Shown: piece by piece, positions 27,006 to 37,998 of the stretch
Position numbering within the stretch: position 1 is the first letter of the stretch
Layout: each line of letters opens with the position of its first letter
DNA from: Saccharopolyspora sp. SCSIO 74807
Lineage (GTDB): Bacteria; Actinomycetota; Actinomycetes; Mycobacteriales; Pseudonocardiaceae
Direction of reading: 5' to 3'
Assembly (NCBI RefSeq): GCF_037023755.1
Contig: NZ_CP146100.1
Location: forward strand, 2,982,001 to 3,046,000
Length of the DNA: 64,000 nucleotides
Position numbers and translations under genes: made by a program
The notes under the pieces: model-generated
What the model was told of the DNA's origin: nothing
Databases searched by the model: none
What the model saw: the letters and a program-made list of their open reading frames with translations, nothing else

Positions 27006-28238
27006 TCAAACGAGCCAGACCGCGGTGTTGCCCGGCAACCGGTCGCCGTCCAGTTCTCCGCTGGAGAGCAACACCTCTCCCGGAGGCAACGCCACCGGGT
27101 CCGGTGAGGCGTTCAACGCGCAGGTCAGGTTGCCCGGCTGCCTGCGGAACGCGAAGCAGCCCGACGGCGCGCCGAACCAGTCCACGCGGTCTCCCCGCAG
27201 CGCCGAGTGCTCCTTGCGCAGTTCCAAAGCCCGCCGGTACAGCGACAGCGCCGATGCCGGGTTCTCCAGCTGGGCCTCGACGGTGTACTCCACCCACTTC
27301 TCGTCCATCGGCCACCAGCCGGCGGGCGCGGCGGAGAAACCGAACGGCGGCTCGGAGCCTTCCCACGGCATCGGGCTGCGCACCGGCGCGCCCGAAAGCC
27401 GACCGGAGGCGCCGGGTGGCAGCACGAGTTCCTCACCGTTGTCCAACCCGACGACCCCCGGCAGCGCCAACGTGACCAACGCCAACGCGCGCGCTTGAGC
27501 TTGCGCGGTGGCACCGCCGCCGAACCGGGCCACCGGGTGCGTCCGGTCGTCGCTGGTGGCCACCCACACCGGCCGGACCCCGAGGCCCGCCGCCGACGCG
27601 AGCATCCGCGTGATCATCTCCTGCAGCGCGCCCGCGTTGAACGCGGTGCGCCCGAGGCGCAGGTCGATGCCGATGTCCCAGTCCGGCGGTTCGTCGTAGC
27701 GGTCGAACCAGGTTTCGTCGATCAGCACCCCCACCCCGCGGTCGGGGTAGTCCGACAACACCGGCCGCAGTGCCCGCAGCGCCTCCCGCACCGCTTCGCC
27801 TGCGGGCTCGGCGTTACCGGGGACCGCGCTGATGCGCAGGCCGTCGATGCCCCGGTCCAGCCAGAACCGCACCGCGTCCGCGAACTCCGGACGTCCGCTC
27901 AGCGCACCGGCCAGTGAGCGCTGCACCGCCACGTCCACGGCCACTCGCAGCCCGGCGTCGTGCGCCTCCTCGACAAGCAGCTCGAACGACCGCACGTCGC
28001 CCAGCACCGGGTCCACGCTGCGCCCGCGTTCATCGGTGAGCGGCGCCGCCAGCAGCGCGGTCAGCCACAGCGCGTCCACGCCGAGCAGCTCCAGGTACCC
28101 GAGCCGCCCGCGCGCACCGTCGAGATCACCGACGCCGTCCTCGCTGGAATCGGCGAACGAACGCAGATCGACCCGGTAGAAGACCGCATCGTGCCACCAC
28201 GGGGTCAAGACCCCCTGCAGCGGTGCGAACGCATTCAT
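27006..28238 (-). CDS. GH13 alpha-amylase-fold protein, catalytic residues apparently lost
   Basis: A 410-residue protein occupying the place of aglA next to the haemoglobin gene in mycobacteria. The N terminus is clearly GH13: WWHDAVFYRVDLRSFADS, GVGDLDGARGRLGYLELLGVDALWL. The usual loop with the GYDV block is missing. Conserved region I (normally DxxxNH) reads DVAVQRS, and region II, where the nucleophile Asp lies, reads GIDGLRISAVPG with Ser in the Asp position. Region III may keep Glu (VLIDETWFD) and region IV reads ATSDDRTHP. Hydrolysis by the usual mechanism therefore looks impossible. Possibly a carbohydrate-binding or regulatory protein. It starts 19 bp after the globin stop, in the same operon. 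Confidence 0.83.
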   Translation of the reverse strand: MNAFAPLQGVLTPWWHDAVFYRVDLRSFADSSEDGVGDLDGARGRLGYLELLGVDALWLTALLAAPLTDERGRSVDPVLGDVRSFELLVEEAHDAGLRVAVDVAVQRSLAGALSGRPEFADAVRFWLDRGIDGLRISAVPGNAEPAGEAVREALRALRPVLSDYPDRGVGVLIDETWFDRYDEPPDWDIGIDLRLGRTAFNAGALQEMITRMLASAAGLGVRPVWVATSDDRTHPVARFGGGATAQAQARALALVTLALPGVVGLDNGEELVLPPGASGRLSGAPVRSPMPWEGSEPPFGFSAAPAGWWPMDEKWVEYTVEAQLENPASALSLYRRALELRKEHSALRGDRVDWFGAPSGCFAFRRQPGNLTCALNASPDPVALPPGEVLLSSGELDGDRLPGNTAVWLV

Positions 28239-28257
28239 CTCCGGGACAAGCTCTCAT

Positions 28258-28650
28258 TCAGAACCAGGAGTTCATCATGCTGTGCGCTGCCATTTCCAGG
28301 TATTGCCACAGCCGCTCGCGGTGCTCCTGCGCCAGGCCGGCTTCGTCCACCGCGATGCGCATGCAGCGCAACCAGGCGTCGCGCTCGGTCGGTCCGACCT
28401 TGAACGGGGCGTGCCGCATCCGCAGCCTCGGGTGCCCGCGCTGCTCGGAGTAGGTGGTCGGGCCACCCCAGTACTGGATCAGGAACAGCCGCAGCCGCTC
28501 CTCGGCCGGACCGAGGTCCTCCTCCGGGTAGATCGGGCGGAGCAGTTCGTCCTTGGCCACTTCCTCGTAGAACCGCCGCACGATGAAGCGGAAGGTGGGT
28601 TCGCCGCCGACTTGCTCGTAGAAGGTCTCCGGTGCGCTCACGACTCCCAT
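28258..28650 (-). CDS. glbO: Truncated haemoglobin, group II (HbO type)
   Basis: A 130-residue 2-on-2 globin. Expected residues are present: [22 protein letters not shown] (helices A-B, with Tyr at B10), YPEEDL after the C helix (Tyr CD1), FLIQYWGGP, the proximal histidine in RMRHAPFKV, and the group II Trp G8 in ERDAWLRCM. It binds O2/NO and may act in redox or lipid-associated chemistry in mycobacteria. ATG 28650 is used; GTG 28641 also has well-spaced GGGAGG. It sits between mscS-type and GH13-type genes, with short gaps on the same strand (stop of the channel gene 23 bp upstream), so one operon is likely. Confidence 0.93.
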   Translation of the reverse strand: MGVVSAPETFYEQVGGEPTFRFIVRRFYEEVAKDELLRPIYPEEDLGPAEERLRLFLIQYWGGPTTYSEQRGHPRLRMRHAPFKVGPTERDAWLRCMRIAVDEAGLAQEHRERLWQYLEMAAHSMMNSWF

Positions 28651-28672
28651 CCTCCCCTCCACCTGGTCGATG

Positions 28673-29653
28673 TCATACCTGGGCCGTTGAGTCGTACTGC
28701 GGTCGGCCGTTCGGGTAGGGCGGGTGGATGTCCTCGTCGTCGTAGGCGCGCTTGATCTCGGCGCGCAGCCTGCGCTGCACCGACCACTGGGTGCTCGGCC
28801 GGACCTTGACCGTCAGCCGCAGCGTGATCGTGTCCGAGGTGATCTGGTCCACGCCGAGCATCTCCGGCGGCTCGAGCACGTTCGTGGACAGCGGTTCGCG
28901 CGCGGCCGCCTCGGTCGCGACGTTCGTGGCGACCTCGATCGCCTTCTCCACGTCGCTGGAGTGCGAGACCGGGAAGTCCACCACAGCCACCGCGAAGCCC
29001 TGGCTGGAGTTGCCGACGCGCAGGATCTCGCCGTTGCGCACGTACCAGACCGTGCCGTTGAGGTCGCGCAGCGTGGTGACCCGCAGGCCCACGGCCTCGA
29101 CCGTGCCGAGGGCCTCGCCGAGGTCGACGACGTCACCGACGCCGTACTGGTCCTCGACCATCATGAACATCCCGGACAGGAAGTCCCGCACCAGGTTCTG
29201 CGCGCCGAACGCGACCGCGACACCGACCACCCCGGCCGAGGCCAGGATCGGTCCGAGCTCGATGCCCAGCGACTTCAGGATGTAGACCAGCGCGAGGCCG
29301 AAGATCAGGAACGAGGTCAGCGACTTCAGCACCGAGCCGATCGTGCGGGCGCGCTGCGCCCGCCGCTCGGAAAGCAGCGCCGCACCGGCGGATTCGCTGC
29401 GGCGTTCCTTGAGCGGCTGCAGCAGCTTCGGTGTCTTGCCGCCGTTGCCGCGGGTCAACCGGGAGATCGTCCGGTGCACGAAGTAGCGCAGCACGAGCGC
29501 GACGAGCACGATCAGCAGGATGCTCAGCGGCTTGGCGATCAGCAGGTCCGAGTACATCGCCAGCCACTGGTTGTTCGTCAGGTCGAACACCGTCTGACAC
29601 CAGCTGCCGTCGTCCTGGACGCAGCTGGGTTGGGTCAACAGCGGGGGTGTCAT
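28673..29653 (-). CDS. MscS-family mechanosensitive ion channel
   Basis: A 326-residue small-conductance mechanosensitive channel. Hydrophobic segments include [20 protein letters not shown] and [20 protein letters not shown]; the pore helix is [20 protein letters not shown] with Ala/Gly packing; the following beta domain has [20 protein letters not shown] and [15 protein letters not shown], all typical of MscS. It releases osmolytes on hypo-osmotic shock from the cytoplasmic membrane. ATG 29653 follows GGAGACC. It is first in the apparent operon with glbO and the GH13-like gene. Not part of the remembered mycobacterial order here. Confidence 0.93.
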   Translation of the reverse strand: MTPPLLTQPSCVQDDGSWCQTVFDLTNNQWLAMYSDLLIAKPLSILLIVLVALVLRYFVHRTISRLTRGNGGKTPKLLQPLKERRSESAGAALLSERRAQRARTIGSVLKSLTSFLIFGLALVYILKSLGIELGPILASAGVVGVAVAFGAQNLVRDFLSGMFMMVEDQYGVGDVVDLGEALGTVEAVGLRVTTLRDLNGTVWYVRNGEILRVGNSSQGFAVAVVDFPVSHSSDVEKAIEVATNVATEAAAREPLSTNVLEPPEMLGVDQITSDTITLRLTVKVRPSTQWSVQRRLRAEIKRAYDDEDIHPPYPNGRPQYDSTAQV

Positions 29654-29846
29654 GGGTCGGGGGTCTCCATGCTCGGGGGCTTCGATCGACCTTATGGCTC
29701 GCCGAAGACCGGGCGGAACACCTGCGCGAGTGCCGGCGGAAGCGTTTCGGGGTTTGCGGACGCCCCGCCGTCCACAAACCCGTCGCTGTTCGCCGCCGCG
29801 CGGTGTCGCCCGTGCCTTCTGCGACGTTGTTCCGGGAAGCGACCGC

Positions 29847-31931
29847 TCAGGCGAGGGGGAGCCCGGTGGCCTCCGCTAGGAAGGCGATCTGGTCGGTCGC
29901 GAGCCCCACGGTACGCGACACCGATCGCGCGGAATGTCCCACCTCGGTCTCCCTGCGCAGCAAAACCGGCCGCTGCGCCGGATCCGAACTCGTCGCGTGC
30001 TGCAGCGCCGCGCACATCTTGCGCGCGTGGTTCGGATCCACCCGGGTGTCCGATTCGTAGACGGTCAGCAGCACGGCCGGGTAAGCGGTGCCTTCGGTGA
30101 CCGCGTGGTACGGCGAGTAGGACAGCAGCCAGTCCAGCTCTTCCGGATCCTCGGCCGTGCCGTACTCGTCGTTCCAGGTGCGGCCCAGCAGGAACTTCTC
30201 GTAGCGCACCATGTCCAGCAGCGGCGCGGAGCACACCACCGCGCGGTACAGCTCCGGGCGCTGGGTCAGCGCGGCGCCCACCAGCAGACCGCCGTTGGAG
30301 CCGCCGGTGACCGCCAGTTGACCCGGCGTGGTCCAGCCGGTCTCGATCAGGTGCTCTGCCGCGGCGTGGAAGTCGTCGAAGACGTTCTGCTTGCTCTCCC
30401 GCATCCCGGCCCGGTGCCACTGCTGGCCTTCTTCGCCGCCGCCGCGCAGCGACGGCTCCGCCCACACGCCGCCCGCGGCGACCCAGGACAGGGCGATGGT
30501 GGAGTAGCCGGGCTCCATCGACAGCGAGAAGCCGCCGTAGCCGGTGAGCATCGCCGGGCGCGGGTGGTCCGGTTCGCGGGCGGGCGCCAGCACGAACATC
30601 CGCACCGCGGTGCCGTCCTTGGAGGTGTAGGTGACCTGCGAGGTGTGCACCTCCGGCAGGTCCACCGCGCCCGGAGCGCGTTCGGCGATCCGCGTGCGGC
30701 CCTCGGCCCGCGAGTACACGTGCACGCACGGCGGGGTCGCGAAGTCCGTCCAGCCGATCCACAACCGGTCCGCGTCGCCGTCGGTGTCCTCGTCGAGCGT
30801 GGTGAGCGCGGTGATCTGGCCGGTGCCCGGTAGCGGCACGTCCGCGGTGCGCTCACCGGTGACCGGGTCGTGCAGCGTCAGCTCGGAGACCGCGTGCCTG
30901 GTGCGCAGCACCACCAGCTTCGGGTCGTCGGTGCCGTCGTCGAACCAGCGCACCGCCTCCAGCACCGAGTCCGGTTCCTCCGGGATCAGTTCCGTCCAGT
31001 TCTGCGGCTCCGGTTCTTCCGGGTCGGCCACGCACAGCCGCCAGCGGTCCGCGCCCAGCGTCGTCAGCACGTACAGCCGCCCGTCCCGCTCCACCCAGGC
31101 CGAGACCTCGACGTCCGCGGAGATGTCCACGATCTGCCGAAGCTCGCCCCCGGTGGTCAGATCGGCGATCCACACCGAGTCGCGCGGGGCGGTGCCCGGA
31201 CTCCCTCCGACCAGCAGCCAGCGGCCGTCCCGCGATACGCCGGTGCCGTAGTAGAAGGTGTGGTCCAGGCCGTCGCCGTGGATCAGCTCGTCGTCGTCCG
31301 GGTGCCTGCCGATGAGGTGCCGCCACACCCTGCGGTGAAACTGCTCCTCGCCGTCCGGAACCGCTTCCGGCGGCAGCCTGCGCACGTAGAAGAACTCCGC
31401 GCCGCCGGGCAGCCAGGAGATCGACGAGTAGCGGCACCGGTCGATGGGGCCTTCGAGCTGCTCACCGGTGGTCACGTCCAGCACGTACAGCAGCGATTCT
31501 TCGTCGCCGCCGACCGAGATCTGGTACGCCAGCCGCTCGCCCTCCAAGCTCGGCGACCAGCTGTCCAGCGTCGTCAGCCCGCTCGGGTCGATGGTCGTCA
31601 CGTCCAGCAACGGGCGTTCCGAGCCGTCGCTTTCCCGCAGGTACAGCACCGGGAATTCCTGCCCGGGGTCGCGGCGGGTGAAGAACGCCCGGCCCGCCCG
31701 CCAAACCGGGACGGAGACCGAACCGGCCGAGAGCAGCGAACGCAGCCGCTCGCCGGTTTCGGCGCGGCCGGGAAGCTCCTCCAGCCAGGCGCGAGCCAGC
31801 TCGTCCTGCGATTTGGACCAGGACTCGGTCCGCGGGTCCGCGGGGTCCTCGAGCCACCGGTACGGGTCGGCGACCCGCCTGCCGTGCAGCTCGTCGACGG
31901 TGTCAGCGCGTTCGGCGGGGGGATACGACAT
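29847..31931 (-). CDS. Prolyl oligopeptidase family serine peptidase (S9A)
   Basis: About 694 residues. The N-terminal seven-bladed propeller begins with the family signature VADPYRWLEDPADPRTESW; the C-terminal alpha/beta-hydrolase domain carries GYGGFSLSMEPGYS, the nucleophile in GGSNGGLLVGAALTQRPELY, the acid in YESDTRVDPNHARKM and the catalytic His in TEVGHSARS. Cytosolic by absence of a signal peptide; it cleaves short peptides after proline. ATG 31931 is used; GTG 31952 adds seven residues (VSKVAPP). It is on the same strand as the MscS gene, 193 bp upstream of it. Confidence 0.94.
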   Translation of the reverse strand: MSYPPAERADTVDELHGRRVADPYRWLEDPADPRTESWSKSQDELARAWLEELPGRAETGERLRSLLSAGSVSVPVWRAGRAFFTRRDPGQEFPVLYLRESDGSERPLLDVTTIDPSGLTTLDSWSPSLEGERLAYQISVGGDEESLLYVLDVTTGEQLEGPIDRCRYSSISWLPGGAEFFYVRRLPPEAVPDGEEQFHRRVWRHLIGRHPDDDELIHGDGLDHTFYYGTGVSRDGRWLLVGGSPGTAPRDSVWIADLTTGGELRQIVDISADVEVSAWVERDGRLYVLTTLGADRWRLCVADPEEPEPQNWTELIPEEPDSVLEAVRWFDDGTDDPKLVVLRTRHAVSELTLHDPVTGERTADVPLPGTGQITALTTLDEDTDGDADRLWIGWTDFATPPCVHVYSRAEGRTRIAERAPGAVDLPEVHTSQVTYTSKDGTAVRMFVLAPAREPDHPRPAMLTGYGGFSLSMEPGYSTIALSWVAAGGVWAEPSLRGGGEEGQQWHRAGMRESKQNVFDDFHAAAEHLIETGWTTPGQLAVTGGSNGGLLVGAALTQRPELYRAVVCSAPLLDMVRYEKFLLGRTWNDEYGTAEDPEELDWLLSYSPYHAVTEGTAYPAVLLTVYESDTRVDPNHARKMCAALQHATSSDPAQRPVLLRRETEVGHSARSVSRTVGLATDQIAFLAEATGLPLA

Positions 31932-32219
31932 GGGCGGCGCAACCTTGCTCACGTCCGCCGACGATACGGGTGCGAAGCGTCGCCGCGGCGGCCTCGCCGC
32001 GGTGTCGGGCGAATTCACCCTGAACGATCAACATCTGAAGCAATACGATCGGCGTGGGTACCGGCGGTCGTGCCCGGCGTCCACGGGCGGGCCCGGTGTT
32101 CCCCGGCAGTCGTAGCGATCTCCGCATCGACACCGCGCCGCTAGCACGTGGCGAATCACACGTGCGTTCGGGGCAGCGTCTGTGGTCGACTGGTCCTGCC
32201 GAACGGTGGAGGTGGTCGC

Positions 32220-32849
32220 GTGCCCGACCGAAAACCGACTCCGACGGGCGCAGCCCACGGGCTGGCGCCCCGGACCGGGCTGTGCTCGGTTCCGTCCCGG
32301 ACTGCCGGACCGTCGGGTGATCCTCCCGCGTCGTGGCGCAAGCGGCGGGTGCTGCTGCTGAACACGACCTTCGAGCCGCTGACCGCGCTTCCGCTGCGCC
32401 GGGCCATCGTGCTGCTGGTCTGCGGCAAGGCCGAGGTGGTGCACGGCGACTCCGCGGGGCTGATGCTGCATTCGGCCACCGCCAGCCACCAGGTGCCGTC
32501 CGTGATCCGGTTGAGCAACTTCGTGCGGGTGCCCTACCGCGGCCGGGTGCCGCTCACCCGCTCCGCGCTGATGCACCGCGACGGGCACCGCTGCGTGTAC
32601 TGCGGAGTTCGCGCCGAGACGATCGACCACGTGGTACCGCGCAGCCGGGGTGGCCCGCACGCCTGGGAGAACTGCGTCGCCTGCTGCACCAAGTGCAACC
32701 ACCGCAAAGCGGACAAGACGCTGAGCGAGCTGGGCTGGTCGTTGCCGGTGGCGCCGCGTGCGCCGCGCGGGCGGAACTGGCGGTTGATCGCGGGCCTGAC
32801 GGAGACCGATCCGCAGTGGCTGCCGTACTTGGGTGAGGCCGCGGCGTAG
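32220..32849 (+). CDS. HNH endonuclease family protein
   Basis: A 209-residue protein with a C-terminal HNH nuclease fold. The core begins KRRVLLLNTTFEPLTALPLR; zinc/ββα motifs are RDGHRCVYCGVRAETIDHVV, then PRSRGGPHAWENCVACC and KCNHRKADKTL (four zinc cysteines CxxC...CxxC and the DH/N/H set). The start is GTG 32220, 7 nt after a perfect GGAGG at 32208-32212, giving a 45-residue Pro/Arg-rich N-terminal tail not usual in homologues; GTG 32349 is the minimal alternative. It is the positional counterpart of Rv2469c. Stop is 9 bp from the convergent GVRIS-repeat gene. Housekeeping role unknown. Confidence 0.9.
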   Translation: MPDRKPTPTGAAHGLAPRTGLCSVPSRTAGPSGDPPASWRKRRVLLLNTTFEPLTALPLRRAIVLLVCGKAEVVHGDSAGLMLHSATASHQVPSVIRLSNFVRVPYRGRVPLTRSALMHRDGHRCVYCGVRAETIDHVVPRSRGGPHAWENCVACCTKCNHRKADKTLSELGWSLPVAPRAPRGRNWRLIAGLTETDPQWLPYLGEAAA

Positions 32850-32858
32850 CCGCCGCAC

Positions 32859-34121
32859 TCAGGCCGCCGCACCGGCGAGCTCCGCACCGCCGCTGATCCG
32901 GACCCCGCGGTCCGCGCCGCTGATCCGGACCCCGCGGTTTTCGCCGCTGATGCGGACGCCGCGTTGCGCTTCGCCGGCCCGCAAGCCCGACTGCCCGCTG
33001 ATGCGCACTCCGCGCTCGGTTCCGCTGATCCGGACACCGCGTTGCTCGCCGCTGATCCGCACGCCGGCCGCAGCGCTGATCCGGACGCCATGCTGGCCGC
33101 TGATCCGCACGCCATGCTGCGCACCGCTGATCCGCACGCCGGCTTGCCCGCTGATGCGCACCCCGCGGTCTGCGCCGCTGATCCGCACACCGTGGGCCGC
33201 GCTGGTCCGCACGCCGCTGTGCCCGCTGATCCGGACACCGCGCTGCTCGCCGCTGATCCGCACACCGGCCGCACCGCTGATCCGGACGCCGCTGCTGATG
33301 CGCACGCCGCTGCGCGCCTCGGCCGGGTTCACGCCGGCGCGCTCATCCAGGACACCGTTCCGGCCGCTGATCCGCACTCCGTGCCCGCTGATCCGCACGC
33401 CTTCGCGGCCGCTGATCCGCACGCCGTGCAGCGCCTCGATCCGGCGCCTGCGCTTCTGGCCGCTGATGCGCACGCCCGCGGAGCTGATCCGAACTCCGCT
33501 GCGACCGCTGATCCGGACGCCGCGCTGCCCGCTGATGCGGACGCCACTGCGCGCGTCGACCCGGTTCCCGTCGGTGCCGCTGATGCGCACCCCGGTTCGC
33601 TGGTCAACGACGCTCGCCCGGTGCTCCTGACCGCTGATGCGCACGCCCGCCTGCCCCAGGATGCCGACGCCTGCCTGACCGCTGATGCGCACCCCGCGCT
33701 GCGCACCGCTGATCCGGACGCCGTGCTGGCCGCTGATGCGCACCCCGCGCTCCGCGCTGCTGATGCGCACCCCGCGCTCGATCGCGCTGATGCGGACACC
33801 GCTGCGACCGCTGATTCGGACACCGCGCTGCTCACCGCTGATGCGCACGCCTGCCGCGGCGCTGATTCGGACCCCGGCCCGGCTGCTGATGCGCACGCCC
33901 CGCTCGGCGCCGCTGATGCGGACTCCGCGCTCGATCGCGCTGATGCGGACACCGGCCCGCGCGCTGATCCGCACGCCCCGCTCGGCGCTGATGCGGACAC
34001 CGCGGTCGTCGCCGCTGATCCGAACACCCGACGCCGTGTGCACACCGTGTTCGGCAAGCGGCTGCGAGCTTGTCGAAAGAGTGAGAGTATTACGCTGAGC
34101 GGCGGTTTTGATGATCGACAT
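32859..34121 (-). CDS. GVRIS-repeat protein (about 43 tandem 8-9 residue units)
   Basis: A 420-residue protein with no recognised family. Residues 1-31 (MSIIKTAAQRNTLTL...) form a unique N-terminal segment without hydrophobic signal or membrane helix. The rest is a tandem array starting at residue 32: GVRIS followed by 3-4 variable residues (GEQ-R, AIE-R, GRS, GQA, GQH). Thirty-eight exact GVRIS copies and about five degenerate ones (GVGIL, GVRTS, GLRAG, GVLDE, GVNPA) are present, with three longer spacers. The protein has no Cys, Trp, Tyr or Phe. A perfect AGGAGG sits 6 nt before ATG 34121. It could be a multi-core peptide precursor, or a beta-solenoid/amyloid-type structural protein. Function unknown. 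Confidence 0.82.
   Translation of the reverse strand: MSIIKTAAQRNTLTLSTSSQPLAEHGVHTASGVRISGDDRGVRISAERGVRISARAGVRISAIERGVRISGAERGVRISSRAGVRISAAAGVRISGEQRGVRISGRSGVRISAIERGVRISSAERGVRISGQHGVRISGAQRGVRISGQAGVGILGQAGVRISGQEHRASVVDQRTGVRISGTDGNRVDARSGVRISGQRGVRISGRSGVRISSAGVRISGQKRRRRIEALHGVRISGREGVRISGHGVRISGRNGVLDERAGVNPAEARSGVRISSGVRISGAAGVRISGEQRGVRISGHSGVRTSAAHGVRISGADRGVRISGQAGVRISGAQHGVRISGQHGVRISAAAGVRISGEQRGVRISGTERGVRISGQSGLRAGEAQRGVRISGENRGVRISGADRGVRISGGAELAGAAA
32889..34028 (-). repeat. Coding tandem repeat encoding GVRIS units
   Basis: About forty degenerate copies of a 24-27 bp unit whose core on the minus strand is GGNGTSCGSATCAGC. Larger blocks recur, for example the AIER unit followed by an xAER unit (coded near 33780 and 33935) and the triplet of units AAA/GEQR/Gxx at three places, indicating segmental duplication beyond single-unit slippage. 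The variable bases fall on third codon positions in the GVRIS frame. Because of the repeats all three nearby frames on either strand stay open for long stretches. Confidence 0.9.
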
Positions 34122-34532
34122 GGTGTGCCTCCTGCGCTTGAATAGCCGAGTTATGGGCAAGTGATCAAATATGCAAGGCCCATACAGGTGAAAAACTAGA
34201 AGCGCGCAAGGGCTCGAACAAGCCGCCAACTCGCCGTCCACTGCAACCTTCTGGATGGGCTCCATTCGGCCGCGATCATTAGTCTGAAAGAGTTACCTTA
34301 CGTGAGACATAACACGGTTGACTAGTGACGTTCAGTAGTTCAACTCCTGCTCACGCCCGTTGTGAACACTCGCTGTAGCTGAACTTTTGGCCACTGAATA
34401 CATAAAGTGATAACGGCTGGAGGCGGTGCCGATCGCGGCCGGAGCGGTCAGCGGCGAACAACGGCGCGGCCGCCGCGACAAGCCCGCATGGACCCGTCCC
34501 ATCGGACGAGGTGATCGGCTACCGTACGGCTC
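34122..34532. other. AT-richer divergent intergenic region
   Basis: A 411-bp spacer between the GVRIS gene (leftward) and a small membrane protein gene (rightward). The stretch from about 34135 to 34420 is visibly AT-richer than anything else in the window. Leftward, TTGATC and TATTCA spaced by 18 nt lie just upstream of the AGGAGG site and are a possible promoter. An inverted GTTCAG/CTGAAC pair lies near 34330 and 34380. No ORF is supported here. Confidence 0.5.
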
Positions 34533-34772
34533 GTGACTGTCGTGGAGACCTTGCTCGTCCTGGTGGCGATCCCAGCGGCCGTGTACGGCCTCGCCACGCT
34601 GATCGCGCTGTGGCCGAAGCTGACCCGCAACCGCTACCGCGCCGGCCAGGACTGGAACTTCGACCCGGTCTTCTGGGTCGCCGACCCGGCGAGCACGAGC
34701 ACTGCGCCGGAAGGCGCCGCTTCCGCGCGGGCTGCCAGCACCGATCGGGGAGGCGCACATGGGAACTGGTGA
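34533..34772 (+). CDS. Small single-pass membrane protein
   Basis: A 79-residue protein with one N-terminal membrane helix (VETLLVLVAIPAAVYGLATLIAL), then WPKLTRNRYRAGQDWNFDPVFWVADP and a low-complexity tail. It overlaps the next gene by 14 bp and is probably co-translated with it. The GTG start is preceded by TACCGT 8 nt upstream, suggesting a leaderless mRNA; no Shine-Dalgarno is present. Similar short proteins precede DUF5130 genes in actinobacteria. Function unknown. Confidence 0.75.
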   Translation: MTVVETLLVLVAIPAAVYGLATLIALWPKLTRNRYRAGQDWNFDPVFWVADPASTSTAPEGAASARAASTDRGGAHGNW

Positions 34773-35268
34773 GATCGCTACGCCCGGGCACGGCCCGGAC
34801 GGGCAACCGTCGGAATCCGAACTCGCCACCGGCGAGGTGCTGACCGCCACCGGACGACTGTCGATCGCCCGCCGGGTCGAACCGCAGCGGCCGAAGCTGC
34901 CGTTCAGCCCGGCGCAGCTCGCCCGGATCGACGAGGCCCTGACGCTGTCCAGCCGCAGCACCGGGCTGGAGTTCGCGATCTACCTCGGCGACCTGGGCGA
35001 GGACACCCGGGAGTTCGCGGGCGGGCTGCACGCCAACCTCGGTGCGCGGGCCGCGGAAGGGGTGCTGGTCGCGGTGTCGCCGCAGCAGCGGCGCGTGGAG
35101 ATCGTCACCGGCGAGGAGTCCAAGCGCCGGGTGCCGGACCGCAGCTGCCAGCTCGCCCTGATGAGCATGGTCGCGTCGTTCAAGGAAGGCGAACTGCTCG
35201 AAGGACTCATCAGCGCGTTGCGGATGCTGTCCGACGCCGCAGGAACGCAGCACTCCGCGGCGCACTGA
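34759..35268 (+). CDS. DUF5130 family protein (TPM-like)
   Basis: 169 residues. The C-terminal two thirds (LTLSSRSTGLEFAIYLGDLGEDTREFAGGLHANL...GVLVAVSPQQRRVEIVTGEES) resembles the TPM-type fold of DUF5130. No signal peptide or membrane segment is evident, so it probably acts with the small membrane protein upstream. It is the positional counterpart of Rv2468c. ATG 34759 follows GGGAGGCGC. A strong bidirectional terminator follows. Function unknown. Confidence 0.83.
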   Translation: MGTGEIATPGHGPDGQPSESELATGEVLTATGRLSIARRVEPQRPKLPFSPAQLARIDEALTLSSRSTGLEFAIYLGDLGEDTREFAGGLHANLGARAAEGVLVAVSPQQRRVEIVTGEESKRRVPDRSCQLALMSMVASFKEGELLEGLISALRMLSDAAGTQHSAAH

Positions 35269-35370
35269 TCGCTTCCCGGCGAATCCCGTCGGGATCGTGG
35301 CGGTTGCGTACCCGGTCGGCCGCCGGGGACGACCGGGGATCGCGGCGTAGACGAGCACCAATGGAGCACG

Positions 35371-35402
35371 AGAAGGGCGGGCCTGATCAGGCCCGCCCTT
35401 CT
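35371..35402. terminator. Bidirectional terminator
   Basis: A perfect 32-nt palindrome made of AGAAGGGCGGGCCTGA and its complement, located between the ends of the DUF5130 gene (+) and pepN (-). It should terminate both. Confidence 0.9.
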
Positions 35403-35418
35403 GGCATCCGGAGACCGG

Positions 35419-37998
<2,580 letters not shown>

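Noticed and set aside
32889-34028. CRISPR array
   Set aside because: The unit length is 24-27 bp without unique spacers, the core is translated, and no cas gene is present.
32833-34145. Long plus-strand ORFs through the GVRIS repeat (PLIRTP-type and ADPHA-type)
   Set aside because: They are kept open by the tandem repeat. They lack ribosome-binding sites, and repeat variation changes amino acids in these frames, while it is synonymous in the minus GVRIS frame.
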